In this document: positions 9,325 through 16,954 of the stretch, one piece after another
How positions within the stretch are numbered: position 1 is the first letter of the stretch
How the letters are laid out: each line of letters opens with the position of its first letter
Assembly (NCBI RefSeq): GCF_000374065.1
Contig: NZ_KB893252.1
Span: 1 to 64,000 of the forward strand
Source of the DNA: Spirosoma luteum DSM 19990
Lineage (GTDB): Bacteria > Bacteroidota > Bacteroidia > Cytophagales > Spirosomataceae
Direction of reading: 5' to 3'
DNA: 64,000 bases
The notes under the pieces: generated by a model
Databases searched by the model: none
Told to the model about the DNA's origin: nothing
What the model saw: the letters and a program-made list of their open reading frames with translations, nothing else
Translations under genes and position numbers: made by a program

Positions 9325-10347
9325 ATGTCGTTTTTCCGCTCGTTTCTGTTTCGACCAACCCAAAGCTGGTGGTTTTACCTGGCTATCTTTCTGGGCCTGA
9401 TTGGTATAGGGTTAAAATTCGAGATCGATTTAAACACCCATTACGGAGTTATTGGCAGTGTGGCTTCCTTTCTGGCCTTTTTTGTAGCCTTTCAAAGCTG
9501 GAAAGCCTCTGAAGATACCTCCCGCAAAACTGATCAGGCGCTCGACCAAATGCACCAGGTATTGGCCGAAACCAGTCGGCTTGCCCAGCAGAACTACGCA
9601 ATTGATCAGCAGATTCGGGGTGCCGTGGCGACCATCTCCGACGCCACCCGCGAGTTGTTCCGGGGCTATCGGCAGATTCTGACCGAAGTGCGTGATTTTC
9701 TGGACGGGGCCGCCAACAGCGAGTGCATCTACATTATAACCGATACGGCCGCCATCGGGAAACTTCAGGCTGGCTACAACCCACAGCTTCAGGATGCTAA
9801 ACGGGAATATAAAATCCTGACCGACCGGATTCATGACTTGCTTACTACCCGCATCCGTGACTCACGGGAGTTTTACTTCGCCAGCCTGGACCCGCACCCC
9901 GACGCACCGCACGAACCAGGCAGTAGTAGTCTGTATAGTTGTTATGTAGAGCCCGTCTGGCGCACCATTCACCCCCGTGAGCCCCTGCCTGAAGAAGTAT
10001 GGCATGAACAGCAGCAGCTGCATCAGGCTTGTCTGCGCGAAATTGAGGATACCTTTACCCTGTTTTCTGATCATCATCAACAGCGCGATGCGGGTGTTCC
10101 GGTATTACACACGCTAGAAAGTCTGCCGCTGCAACTGCTTATCCGGGTCGATCTGGAGGCTAGTGAGCCGTTTAAGGCGCTGGTGATTTTTGTGGGGCAG
10201 TACAACATGAATAAGGTGACGGACGCCCGCGCCATGCTCACCGCCGACCCCGAACTGGTCCGCACGTTCATCAGCATGTTTGAGTCAATTACGGGGCTGG
10301 ACATGAATAAAAACTACGCATCTTTACGAAAGCGCCTGCCCATTTAA
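9325..10347 (+). CDS. Membrane-anchored protein of unknown function, coiled coil plus cytoplasmic domain
   Basis: 340 residues. Two transmembrane helices are visible (about 14-32, WWFYLAIFLGLIGIGL; about 42-58, GVIGSVASFLAFFVAFQ), with only a short loop between them, so the long remainder probably faces the cytoplasm. A heptad-like polar segment (about 60-115, LDQMHQVLAETSRLAQQ) suggests a coiled coil. The C-terminal half is globular and mixed, with ALVIFVGQYNMNKVTDARAM and a C-terminal TFISMFESITGLDMNK. I do not recognise the family. The general layout of paired helices, coiled coil and globular domain is seen in signalling and some defence proteins, but nothing here proves such a role. The neighbours are a GH78 wreck and a broken AraC gene, so context gives no help. 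Confidence 0.6.
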   Translation: MSFFRSFLFRPTQSWWFYLAIFLGLIGIGLKFEIDLNTHYGVIGSVASFLAFFVAFQSWKASEDTSRKTDQALDQMHQVLAETSRLAQQNYAIDQQIRGAVATISDATRELFRGYRQILTEVRDFLDGAANSECIYIITDTAAIGKLQAGYNPQLQDAKREYKILTDRIHDLLTTRIRDSREFYFASLDPHPDAPHEPGSSSLYSCYVEPVWRTIHPREPLPEEVWHEQQQLHQACLREIEDTFTLFSDHHQQRDAGVPVLHTLESLPLQLLIRVDLEASEPFKALVIFVGQYNMNKVTDARAMLTADPELVRTFISMFESITGLDMNKNYASLRKRLPI

Positions 10348-10614
10348 CCCACCACCTGCAAAGCCCATACACGGTGCTACCCAGAAGCGCCAGTGTGCTA
10401 TTGCCGGGGCGCACGGAGGGGACGAATTGACGGGGTTACAATAGAGCCCCTGAATTGGAGTAGTGGTCAGTGGTGCTTTTGAAGGCGGGTGAGCAGCCAC
10501 ATCAGGGCGCGCTGCAACAAAACCCATTGGCCCACCTCTTTACGATCTGCAGTCTCCAGATATTTTATATACCGACGTTTCTCTGGACCACTGTTGGGTA
10601 GAATGTACATTTAG

Positions 10615-11003
10615 CTACATGAACTGTTTTCAATAACGGTTAACGACAATCAGTCGCATACGCCGGTGGATGCCCTGGGAAATGGGTTTTTAACAAAGCT
10701 TCGTTTCACGGTAGAAGAGCAACTGTATAACCCCGGGCTTTCGGCGGATACCATCTGCCAGCCGTTGGGCATGGGCCCAACTACCCTTCCCAATAAGCCA
10801 ACGGCCCTGACAGGTATGTCCATCTGCCGCTACGTGTGCGCCCTGCGCTTACGAAAAGTCCGGACGCTTCTGACCACCACGACACTCAATATATGGGAGG
10901 TGGCTTACGCGGTGGTTTTGACAATCTCAAGAGGTACAGTCAGCAGTTTTTTGAAAAATTTAGCCTTTTGCCCGAAAATTATCGCCTTTTGCCCGGGGGC
11001 TGA
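10615..11003 (+). pseudogene. Frameshifted AraC-family DNA-binding domain fragment
   Basis: The frame gives LTKLRFTVEEQLYNPGLSAD, MGPTTLPNKPTALTGMSICR, YVCALRLRKVRTLLTTTTLN and EVAYAV, which is the AraC/XylS helix-turn-helix as found at the end of Bacteroidota hybrid sensors and regulators. After EVAYAV, one base is missing in a run of G near 10911-10917. Restoring it gives GFDNLKRYSQQFFEKFSLLP and a stop at 11001-11003, the expected second helix-turn-helix. Upstream, the frame is closed by a tag at 10612, so the effector domain is gone too. Substitutions at normally conserved sites (for example P in LPNK) also indicate decay. The preceding 10348-10614 holds nothing recognised. Confidence 0.8.
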
Positions 11004-11041
11004 ACAATAGTGCACCTTTTCGGAACAATAGTGCACCTTTT
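11002..11041 (+). repeat. Two 19-bp direct repeats spaced 21 bp, each with gtgcac
   Basis: gaacaatagtgcacctttt occurs at 11002-11020 and again at 11023-11041. The centre-to-centre spacing of 21 bp is two helical turns. The repeats lie about 210 bases upstream of the O-methyltransferase start and overlap the end of the AraC relic. They could be operator sites; no binding protein can be named. Confidence 0.6.
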
Positions 11042-11198
11042 TTAAATCGTATCCCCTTACTCTTGTGGTGTTAATGTACACCCATTTTAACCCACTCAGC
11101 GCACCCATTATGAGTCGATCGTTTAGCCACCTTTGGCCCTGCTCAACGGGTCCCCCGGTTCGCTATGAACCCAGTCATCAGCATACATCCTTAGTTTT

Positions 11199-11228
11199 TT
11201 TGTACGCTCACAGTTTAGCCTATTTTAC
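11199..11228 (+). promoter_or_regulatory. Possible Bacteroidota-type promoter of the O-methyltransferase gene
   Basis: TTTG at 11199-11202 is followed after 18 bases by TATTTTAC at 11221-11228, close to the Bacteroidota -33/-7 pattern (TTTG, TAnnTTTG). The start codon lies 21 bases further on. Confidence 0.35.
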
Positions 11229-11249
11229 TCATTTAACAAACAAACCCTT

Positions 11250-12263
11250 ATGACACAAGAACTTCCACCTCCGGTTCAGTTGATGCAACTACTGTTTGGC
11301 TTTGCGGCATCACGTGCAATAGGTGTTTCCGCGGAACTGCGTATTGCGGACTTATTAAAAGATGGCGCAAAAACAGCGGACGAATTAGCCAGACAAACAG
11401 GCGTTGATGCCCGTTCTCTTTATCGGGTGTTACGTGCTTGTGCCAGTACTGGTGTGTATTCTGAAGACAATGAAAAAAAGTTTTCATTAACCCCACTAGC
11501 CGAACCATTGCTTAGCGATGCACCAGGGAGTTTGCGTGCTTTTGCTGAAATGATAACCTGCGATTGGCAATTTCAGACATGGGCAGAACTTCCTTATAGT
11601 GTTAAAACAGGCAAGCCCTCTTTTGACAAAGTACATGGCAAATCTTCTTTTGATTATTTCTGGAGCAATGAGAAAGCTGGAAACGTTTTTAATGATGCCA
11701 TGACCAGCAACAGTGCTTTTTCAAGTGTTGCCGTGGTGAATGCTTATGACTTTTCTTCCACGTCTAAATTGGTAGATGTAGGTGGGGGGCATGGATTTTT
11801 ACTGGCTTCTATCCTTGCAAAATATGGCAATGTAAAAGGAGTTTTGTTTGATACACTGGCTATTGTTGCCGAGGCAGAAAAGCGTCTAAAGGAGCATGGC
11901 GTTACAGATAGGTGCGAAACTGTAGGTGGTGATTTTTTTGAATCTGTACCCACCGGTGCTGACGCTTACATAATGAAGCATATCATCCACGACTGGAATG
12001 ATGAGCAATGTATTACCCTACTTCAAAATTGCCGCAACGCTATGACCGATGGCGGAAAGGTACTGGTGGTAGAAATGGTAGTACCTGAAGGAAACGAACC
12101 ATCACCCGCAAAATTCCTTGACTTACAAATGTTGCAATTTTTACCTGGGTGTGAGAGAACAGGAAAAGAGTACGCCGATTTATTTGATAAAGCAGGACTA
12201 AAATTAACCCGAATAATACCCACCATGTCTCCTTTCAGTATTATCGAAGGAGAAAGTAAATAG
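11250..12263 (+). CDS. Small-molecule O-methyltransferase (COMT-like, methyltransferase family 2)
   Basis: 337 residues, a usual length for this family. The N-terminal winged-helix dimerisation domain is visible (IGVSAELRIADLLKDGAKTA, VDARSLYRVLRACAS), followed by the Rossmann SAM-binding motif LVDVGGGHGFLLASIL (about 170-185) and the catalytic-histidine region MKHIIHDWNDEQC (about 235-247). The family transfers a methyl group from S-adenosylmethionine to a hydroxyl of a small aromatic or polyketide-like substrate; the substrate here is unknown. The gene is clearly richer in A/T and uses more AT-ending codons than its neighbours, which suggests acquisition by transfer. It stands alone: no biosynthetic partner is next to it. 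Confidence 0.85.
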   Translation: MTQELPPPVQLMQLLFGFAASRAIGVSAELRIADLLKDGAKTADELARQTGVDARSLYRVLRACASTGVYSEDNEKKFSLTPLAEPLLSDAPGSLRAFAEMITCDWQFQTWAELPYSVKTGKPSFDKVHGKSSFDYFWSNEKAGNVFNDAMTSNSAFSSVAVVNAYDFSSTSKLVDVGGGHGFLLASILAKYGNVKGVLFDTLAIVAEAEKRLKEHGVTDRCETVGGDFFESVPTGADAYIMKHIIHDWNDEQCITLLQNCRNAMTDGGKVLVVEMVVPEGNEPSPAKFLDLQMLQFLPGCERTGKEYADLFDKAGLKLTRIIPTMSPFSIIEGESK

Positions 12264-12438
12264 GGGAAAGCGACTTGATAGACTATAGCCAACTTATTAT
12301 CGTCACCAGTAGAAGCTGACTCCTGCTTTTAGCCAGTCAGTAATCAGCTAAATTTTCTTATTAACCAACTAACTGACACAACGCATCGGCAATGGCACAG
12401 GGCATTGAGCGACGTAGTCAGTCAACCAGTAAAACCAG

Positions 12439-13110
12439 ATGCAACAGCAACGCTACAACGTATTTAATCAAATTCATAAGGGGCTGCGGGGCATGCTCTA
12501 TGATACGGCTATCCGCCTGCAACAAACCGATTTTTCCCAGCCACAGGCCAGCGAAGTCGTTGAGCAGTTACACCAGGTGCTCGTCTACTTCGATGAACAC
12601 GCCGAAAATGAGGATCAGTTTATTCTGCCCCACATCCGCAAACATAACGCGGTGCTGATTGATGAACTGGAAAACGATCATGTCATCGATCACAACCTGA
12701 CGCATACGCTCTTCGATCACATTCGGGAGTGGAAATCGACCGACTCTGCTGGCCAGCGGGAAGCCATCGGCCAACGGATTCTGGTTGCCTTCAATGAATT
12801 TATCGGCTTCAATCTCTACCACATGAACAAGGAAGAGAACGTGCTGATGGATCAGCTTTGGCAGCATTACACCGACGCCGACATTCGGCATATGGAACAT
12901 GAGATCATCCAGGCTATTCCACCTCAGACGCTGATGGCCGAGAGTCGCTGGATGATGCGCTCGATCAATGATAAGGAAGTGATTAGCTGGCTGTCGGGTA
13001 TCAAACAAGAGGCACCAACAGCCGTATTCGATACCTTCCTGCAACTGGCTCAGGAGGAACTGCCGACCGAGCGCCTGAAAAAGGTGTATACGGCTCTGGC
13101 ACTGGCCTAA
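12439..13110 (+). CDS. Hemerythrin/HHE-domain protein
   Basis: 223 residues, all-helical in character. Metal-ligand-like positions of the HHE cation-binding fold are visible: His13 in IHKGLR, HAENED (His54, Glu58), HNLTHTLFDHI and LYHMNKEEN. Such domains hold a di-iron centre and sense or bind oxygen, nitric oxide or iron; the exact role here is not determined. The C-terminal quarter (LSGIKQEAPTAVFDTFLQLA) has no metal motif and may be a helical extension. The ATG at 12439 gives a complete first helix. The preceding 175 bases hold no gene. Confidence 0.8.
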   Translation: MQQQRYNVFNQIHKGLRGMLYDTAIRLQQTDFSQPQASEVVEQLHQVLVYFDEHAENEDQFILPHIRKHNAVLIDELENDHVIDHNLTHTLFDHIREWKSTDSAGQREAIGQRILVAFNEFIGFNLYHMNKEENVLMDQLWQHYTDADIRHMEHEIIQAIPPQTLMAESRWMMRSINDKEVISWLSGIKQEAPTAVFDTFLQLAQEELPTERLKKVYTALALA

Positions 13111-13156
13111 TCCACATAATTAGTCTACTCTATTTTCATCCTAATCAATTTATGTC

Positions 13157-14170
13157 ATGACCTGTAAATTCCCCGTTTTACGTTTTCTTCTGGTCGGTAG
13201 CCTGCTCTCCGGATGCCAGGACCACCGGATTACCACGCCTGTCCAACCAAACCTGACGACACTCGCTACGGGCTTAGTGGGACTAATTGGCGTTGAAACC
13301 GATGCCAGCGGCCGAATCTTCGTTACCGAACAGGGCACGGGCAAAAACGATGGCCGTGTATCGGAGGTTACGCCCGATGGCGTGGTACATCCCGTCATCA
13401 CGGGCCTGTATTCGTTCACCCGGCCCGACAATGAACTCGACGCGACCGATCACCTGCTTGTTGCCAATGGGATGCTATATGTGCTGAATGCCAAAGGGCT
13501 GTACACCCTTAATCTGGCCACCTACAAGACCGGCAATGCGCCGATTCCAGCGGCTAGTCTGACGCCCGAAAATATTCAGAAGTTCGTGATCGACTATACC
13601 TTCACCGAGGACACGGGCGAGTCTCACCTCTACAATATGACACTGGGACCCGACGGGGCTCTTTACTTCGCCGATGCAGCCGCCAATGCCATTATCCGCC
13701 GGTCTGCAAGCGGGCAGCTGAGTGTGGTAACGGCCGTTCTGGGCATTGCCAACCCCAATCCGGCTGGCCCTCCGCCCGGCCCACCGTTTATTCAGTCGGT
13801 GCCTACGGGGATTGTGTATGATGGCAAACAATACGCCATCAGTACCTTGCTGGGCTTTCCCTTCCCGGCTGGCAAAGCCCTGATTTACCGGATGGACCTG
13901 ACGGGCAAGCTGACGGTGTTTCAGCAAACCTTCAACAGTCTGGTCGACATCGAAAACGATGGAAATGGCAACTATCTGGCCCTCGAATTTGGCGTGTTTG
14001 GCCCAATGGGTTTCACACCTAAAACAGGCCGGTTGCTACGGGCCAAAGGCACCAGCAGTGACGTACTGCTCGACAAGTTGAACATGCCAACGGACCTGAA
14101 AGTAGCTGACAGCCATACAGCTTACCTGACCAGCATGGGCGACGGGACTTTATTGAAAATTACGTTCTAA
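13157..14170 (+). CDS. ScyD/ScyE-family beta-propeller lipoprotein
   Basis: 337 residues. It begins with a lipoprotein signal (FLLVGSLLSGC, Cys20 as the lipidation site), so it is likely exported and membrane-anchored. The rest has the repeats of a six-bladed propeller of the ScyD/ScyE type (GVETDASGRIFVTEQG, MTLGPDGALYFADAAANAI, IVYDGKQYAISTLLGFP, DIENDGNGNYLALEFG). ScyD/ScyE were named from scytonemin gene clusters of cyanobacteria, but the family is widespread, and nothing here points to scytonemin. The function is unknown; binding or turning over a small exported compound is a guess. A terminator hairpin follows the stop. Confidence 0.8.
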   Translation: MTCKFPVLRFLLVGSLLSGCQDHRITTPVQPNLTTLATGLVGLIGVETDASGRIFVTEQGTGKNDGRVSEVTPDGVVHPVITGLYSFTRPDNELDATDHLLVANGMLYVLNAKGLYTLNLATYKTGNAPIPAASLTPENIQKFVIDYTFTEDTGESHLYNMTLGPDGALYFADAAANAIIRRSASGQLSVVTAVLGIANPNPAGPPPGPPFIQSVPTGIVYDGKQYAISTLLGFPFPAGKALIYRMDLTGKLTVFQQTFNSLVDIENDGNGNYLALEFGVFGPMGFTPKTGRLLRAKGTSSDVLLDKLNMPTDLKVADSHTAYLTSMGDGTLLKITF

Positions 14171-14178
14171 TCTTTTCT

Positions 14179-14219
14179 CCCGTTGGGATTGATCTTCTTC
14201 TATGGTTAATCCCAACGGG
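14179..14219 (+). terminator. Hairpin terminator after the ScyD/ScyE-like gene
   Basis: cccgttgggatt at 14179-14190 pairs perfectly with 14208-14219, and tttat follows. It lies 9 bases after the stop codon. Confidence 0.75.
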
Positions 14220-14404
14220 TTTATCTGTGCTCCTTTACGTAGGTTATTGCCCAACTGTCTCCCTACATGTCAACGCAATGACTCAACGATACGTATTAGA
14301 ATTTTCTTTGCTTCCCGCTCTTCATGCAGAAACGTTTTTCTGAGACTTACCAATTGTACTACAGTTGCAGGCCCCCTTTAACACACATTTAATTCACAAC
14401 TAAA

Positions 14405-14779
14405 ATGGAAACACAAAATCAAGCTAACGTATGGTTATCAACGTTTTATAGCCATATAGATTCTATGGATATGGATATGTTTCTCAGTTACTGCGATGAA
14501 AATATCGTGGTCCAATTTGCGAACAATCCTGTTTCTATAGGTAAGCAACAGGTAAAATCAGATATTTCAACTTTCTGGTCAATGCTGCATAAGATGGAAC
14601 ACACATTTCAAAATGTATACATTGATGATAATCACCTGCTTTTAGAAGCGAATATTACTTACACATTAAAGCAAGGAAAATCAGTAGTTGTGCCATGCTT
14701 GTCGGTTATAACCCGTTCTGGAGATCTGGTAAAATCACTAAAAATATTTATTGATTTAAATCCTTTGTTTCAACAATGA
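14405..14779 (+). CDS. NTF2/SnoaL-like small protein
   Basis: 124 residues with the cone-shaped alpha+beta pattern of the NTF2-like/SnoaL fold: an N-terminal helix (ANVWLSTFYSHIDSMDMDMF), YCDENIVVQFANNPVSIGKQ, an FWSMLHKMEHTFQNVYID helix-strand passage and final strands (SVVVPCLSVITRSGDLV). The fold serves both enzymes and ligand binders, so no reaction can be given. The gene is AT-rich compared with the flanking genes, as is the O-methyltransferase 2 kb upstream. It stands alone. The 184 bases after it hold nothing recognised. Confidence 0.7.
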   Translation: METQNQANVWLSTFYSHIDSMDMDMFLSYCDENIVVQFANNPVSIGKQQVKSDISTFWSMLHKMEHTFQNVYIDDNHLLLEANITYTLKQGKSVVVPCLSVITRSGDLVKSLKIFIDLNPLFQQ

Positions 14780-14963
14780 AAGAAAATAGGCCCAAAACCC
14801 TTTGGAAAAAAGTAACTGTAAAGGGGTGCAATTCAACTTGTCGCTATGCCGCCATTGCGTAGTTGATGGGCTCAATCTGTTTTCCAACCAGTTCCCCCAT
14901 CGCTCACTCATCCAGCACACCCGCAGATTGTCTTGCCCTAGTTTATTTGAACCCTTTCCTGAC

Positions 14964-15755
14964 CTACCGATTTTTTAGATACAACTCGGCGCTGTCCTGA
15001 TCGATAAACAGGGTCGTGTCGGGATGCAACCGCAGGCAGGTTGATGGGTATTTTTCCGAAATGGCTTCCACCAGCGTATGATAAATAGCCTGCGCCTTGT
15101 GGCGACCGGGTACCATGCAAAACAACTGGGGTGCCCGGATGAGTGCCGGAATTGTTAGGGTCAGGGCCTGCTCCGGTACCTGCTCCATCGAAGCAAAGCA
15201 ACCATCATGCACCTGCTGCATCCGGCTCGTGTGGTCCAGTTGCACAGTTTTCACCAGATCGGGGTCGTTGAAATTGGCCACGTGGGGGTCGTTGAAGGCG
15301 ATATGGCAGTTTTCGCCAATACCGAGGCATACCACATCCGTGGGGTATTGTTCCAGCAGAGCACTGTACCGCTGCCGTTCCGTTTCCAGATCAGGCGCGT
15401 TGCCATTGATATAAAACACGGCACCAATGGGTACCTTATCGAAAAGGCGCTGCTTCAGGTACAACCCGAAGTTCTGCGGGGCATCGGGAGATAATCCGAG
15501 GTATTCATCCATGTGAAACGCCCGGACCCGCTGCCAGTCGATGTCCGTTTCCCACACCAGCGCATCCAGAAATTCGTTCTGCGACGGGGCCGAGGCAAAG
15601 ATGATGTTGACGAAGGCCTGTTGCTGGCTTAATCTCCTGATTGTGTCCCCCACGGCCCGGGCGGCCCGCTGACCTAGTTCCGGCCGGTCTTTGGCGACGT
15701 TGACCAATAGCTGATCGACCCGGAATGGCTGGTTGGCCGGAGTTGCTGACGTCAT
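14964..15755 (-). CDS. nagB: Glucosamine-6-phosphate deaminase family protein
   Basis: 263 residues. The NagB/6-phosphogluconolactonase fold motifs are visible: FHMDEYLGL (Asp83, the usual catalytic base) and LGIGENCHIAFNDP (residues 144-157). The family converts glucosamine-6-phosphate to fructose-6-phosphate and ammonia in the cytoplasm. Compared with the E. coli enzyme, the loop GNDGHIAFNEP reads GENCHIAFNDP here, so the Asp141 and Glu148 positions are Asn149 and Asp156. A related clade with GENGHIAFNDP is known to me from other bacteria, so this is a clade trait except for Cys150. The substrate may therefore be a related amino-sugar phosphate. The start codon overlaps the nagA stop in ATGA, which indicates coupled translation, and this is the last gene of the operon. 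Confidence 0.85.
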   Translation of the reverse strand: MTSATPANQPFRVDQLLVNVAKDRPELGQRAARAVGDTIRRLSQQQAFVNIIFASAPSQNEFLDALVWETDIDWQRVRAFHMDEYLGLSPDAPQNFGLYLKQRLFDKVPIGAVFYINGNAPDLETERQRYSALLEQYPTDVVCLGIGENCHIAFNDPHVANFNDPDLVKTVQLDHTSRMQQVHDGCFASMEQVPEQALTLTIPALIRAPQLFCMVPGRHKAQAIYHTLVEAISEKYPSTCLRLHPDTTLFIDQDSAELYLKNR

Positions 15756-16954
15756 GTGGTTAACTGTTGTTTATCGGTCGTTGAATAGACTAATTTTCCG
15801 CCCATAATGGTTGAATGAATGGTTAGCTGATCGTCAAAAATAACGATATCGGCCTCTTTCCCCACGGCCAGCGTCCCCTTCCGGTTGTCGACACCCATGA
15901 TGCGGGCGGGCGTAGTGCTGGCCATCCGGACGGCATCCAGCAGGGACACATCGGCTAGCTGGACCATGTTACGGACGAGCCGGTTCATGGTGGCCACACT
16001 CCCGGCAAAGGCGGTTCGGTCGGGCAATTTGGCCACGCCATCTTCCACAATCACTTGTAAGCCGTTCGTTAGTGAGCCGAGGGTACTTTCGCCTTCGGGC
16101 ATCCCGGCGGCCCGCATGGCATCGGTAATCAGCGCCGTTCGGTCTGCCCCTTTTATTTTGTACACCAGCTTCAGCAACGGCGGGGGCAGGTGGACCCCAT
16201 CGGCAATGATTTCGACATCCATATCCAGCAGAAACGCACTCTCCACGACACCGGCATAGCGAAAAGCGTTCCGGCGCGTCACCCCCGACATGCACGAATA
16301 CAGGTGCGTTGCCAGCGAGTAACCCGCTTCGTAAGCAGCCAGTACTTCCTCATAAATAGCGTCGGTATGGGCTACGGCGGCCAGGATTCCTTTTTCCCGC
16401 AGCCGTCGGCCAAAGGGAATAGCACCGGGCAGTTCAGGAGCGGCACTCCACCGTACAATGGAACTGGAATAAGCCAGGATTTCTTCGTACTCCCGCGGGT
16501 CGGGGTTGCGGATGTACCGCGGGTCCTGCGCCCCCCGCTGACTCTGCGCCAGGTAAGGCCCTTCCAGGTGCATACCCAGGAGATTTGCCCCGCGGGGGTT
16601 GTTTCGGCGGGCCTGCTCAAAGGCATCCAGCGTCTGGAACAGGTCTTCCTTTTCGGCCGTCAGGGTGGTTGGCACCAGCGAGGTGGTGCCGTAGCGGGCG
16701 TGTAATTCGGCAATGGTCAGGAAAGCGGCTTCGGTACCATCCATGAAGTCGCAGCCCCCGCCCCCGTGCACGTGGATATCAATAAAACCGGGAGCGATGT
16801 AGCGGCCTCCCGCATCCAGTTCCGTGGCATCCGGCACGTCCACATCCCGCTCATGGACGCCCACAATGATACCATCCTGAATAACCAGGGTACCCCCCCG
16901 AATAAACCGATAGGGCGTTATGAGTGTACCGTTTGTGATTTTTAGACGCCCCAT
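15752..16954 (-). CDS. nagA: N-acetylglucosamine-6-phosphate deacetylase
   Basis: 400 residues, the usual length. Amidohydrolase motifs are visible: the metal-binding GFIDIHVHGGGGCDFMDGT (about 55-73), the HLEGPYLA glutamate, VAHTDA, ATHLYSCMSGV and LITDAMRAAG with the catalytic Asp. The enzyme removes acetate from N-acetylglucosamine-6-phosphate, giving the substrate of NagB. It is the middle gene of a tight operon: its start overlaps the end of the upstream permease gene by 13 bases and its stop overlaps the nagB start by 4. No regulator gene is adjacent. Confidence 0.93.
   Translation of the reverse strand: MGRLKITNGTLITPYRFIRGGTLVIQDGIIVGVHERDVDVPDATELDAGGRYIAPGFIDIHVHGGGGCDFMDGTEAAFLTIAELHARYGTTSLVPTTLTAEKEDLFQTLDAFEQARRNNPRGANLLGMHLEGPYLAQSQRGAQDPRYIRNPDPREYEEILAYSSSIVRWSAAPELPGAIPFGRRLREKGILAAVAHTDAIYEEVLAAYEAGYSLATHLYSCMSGVTRRNAFRYAGVVESAFLLDMDVEIIADGVHLPPPLLKLVYKIKGADRTALITDAMRAAGMPEGESTLGSLTNGLQVIVEDGVAKLPDRTAFAGSVATMNRLVRNMVQLADVSLLDAVRMASTTPARIMGVDNRKGTLAVGKEADIVIFDDQLTIHSTIMGGKLVYSTTDKQQLTT

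Noticed and set aside
13157-14170. Scytonemin biosynthesis suggested by the ScyD/ScyE-like protein
   Set aside because: No other scytonemin gene is present; the family is widespread with unknown roles.
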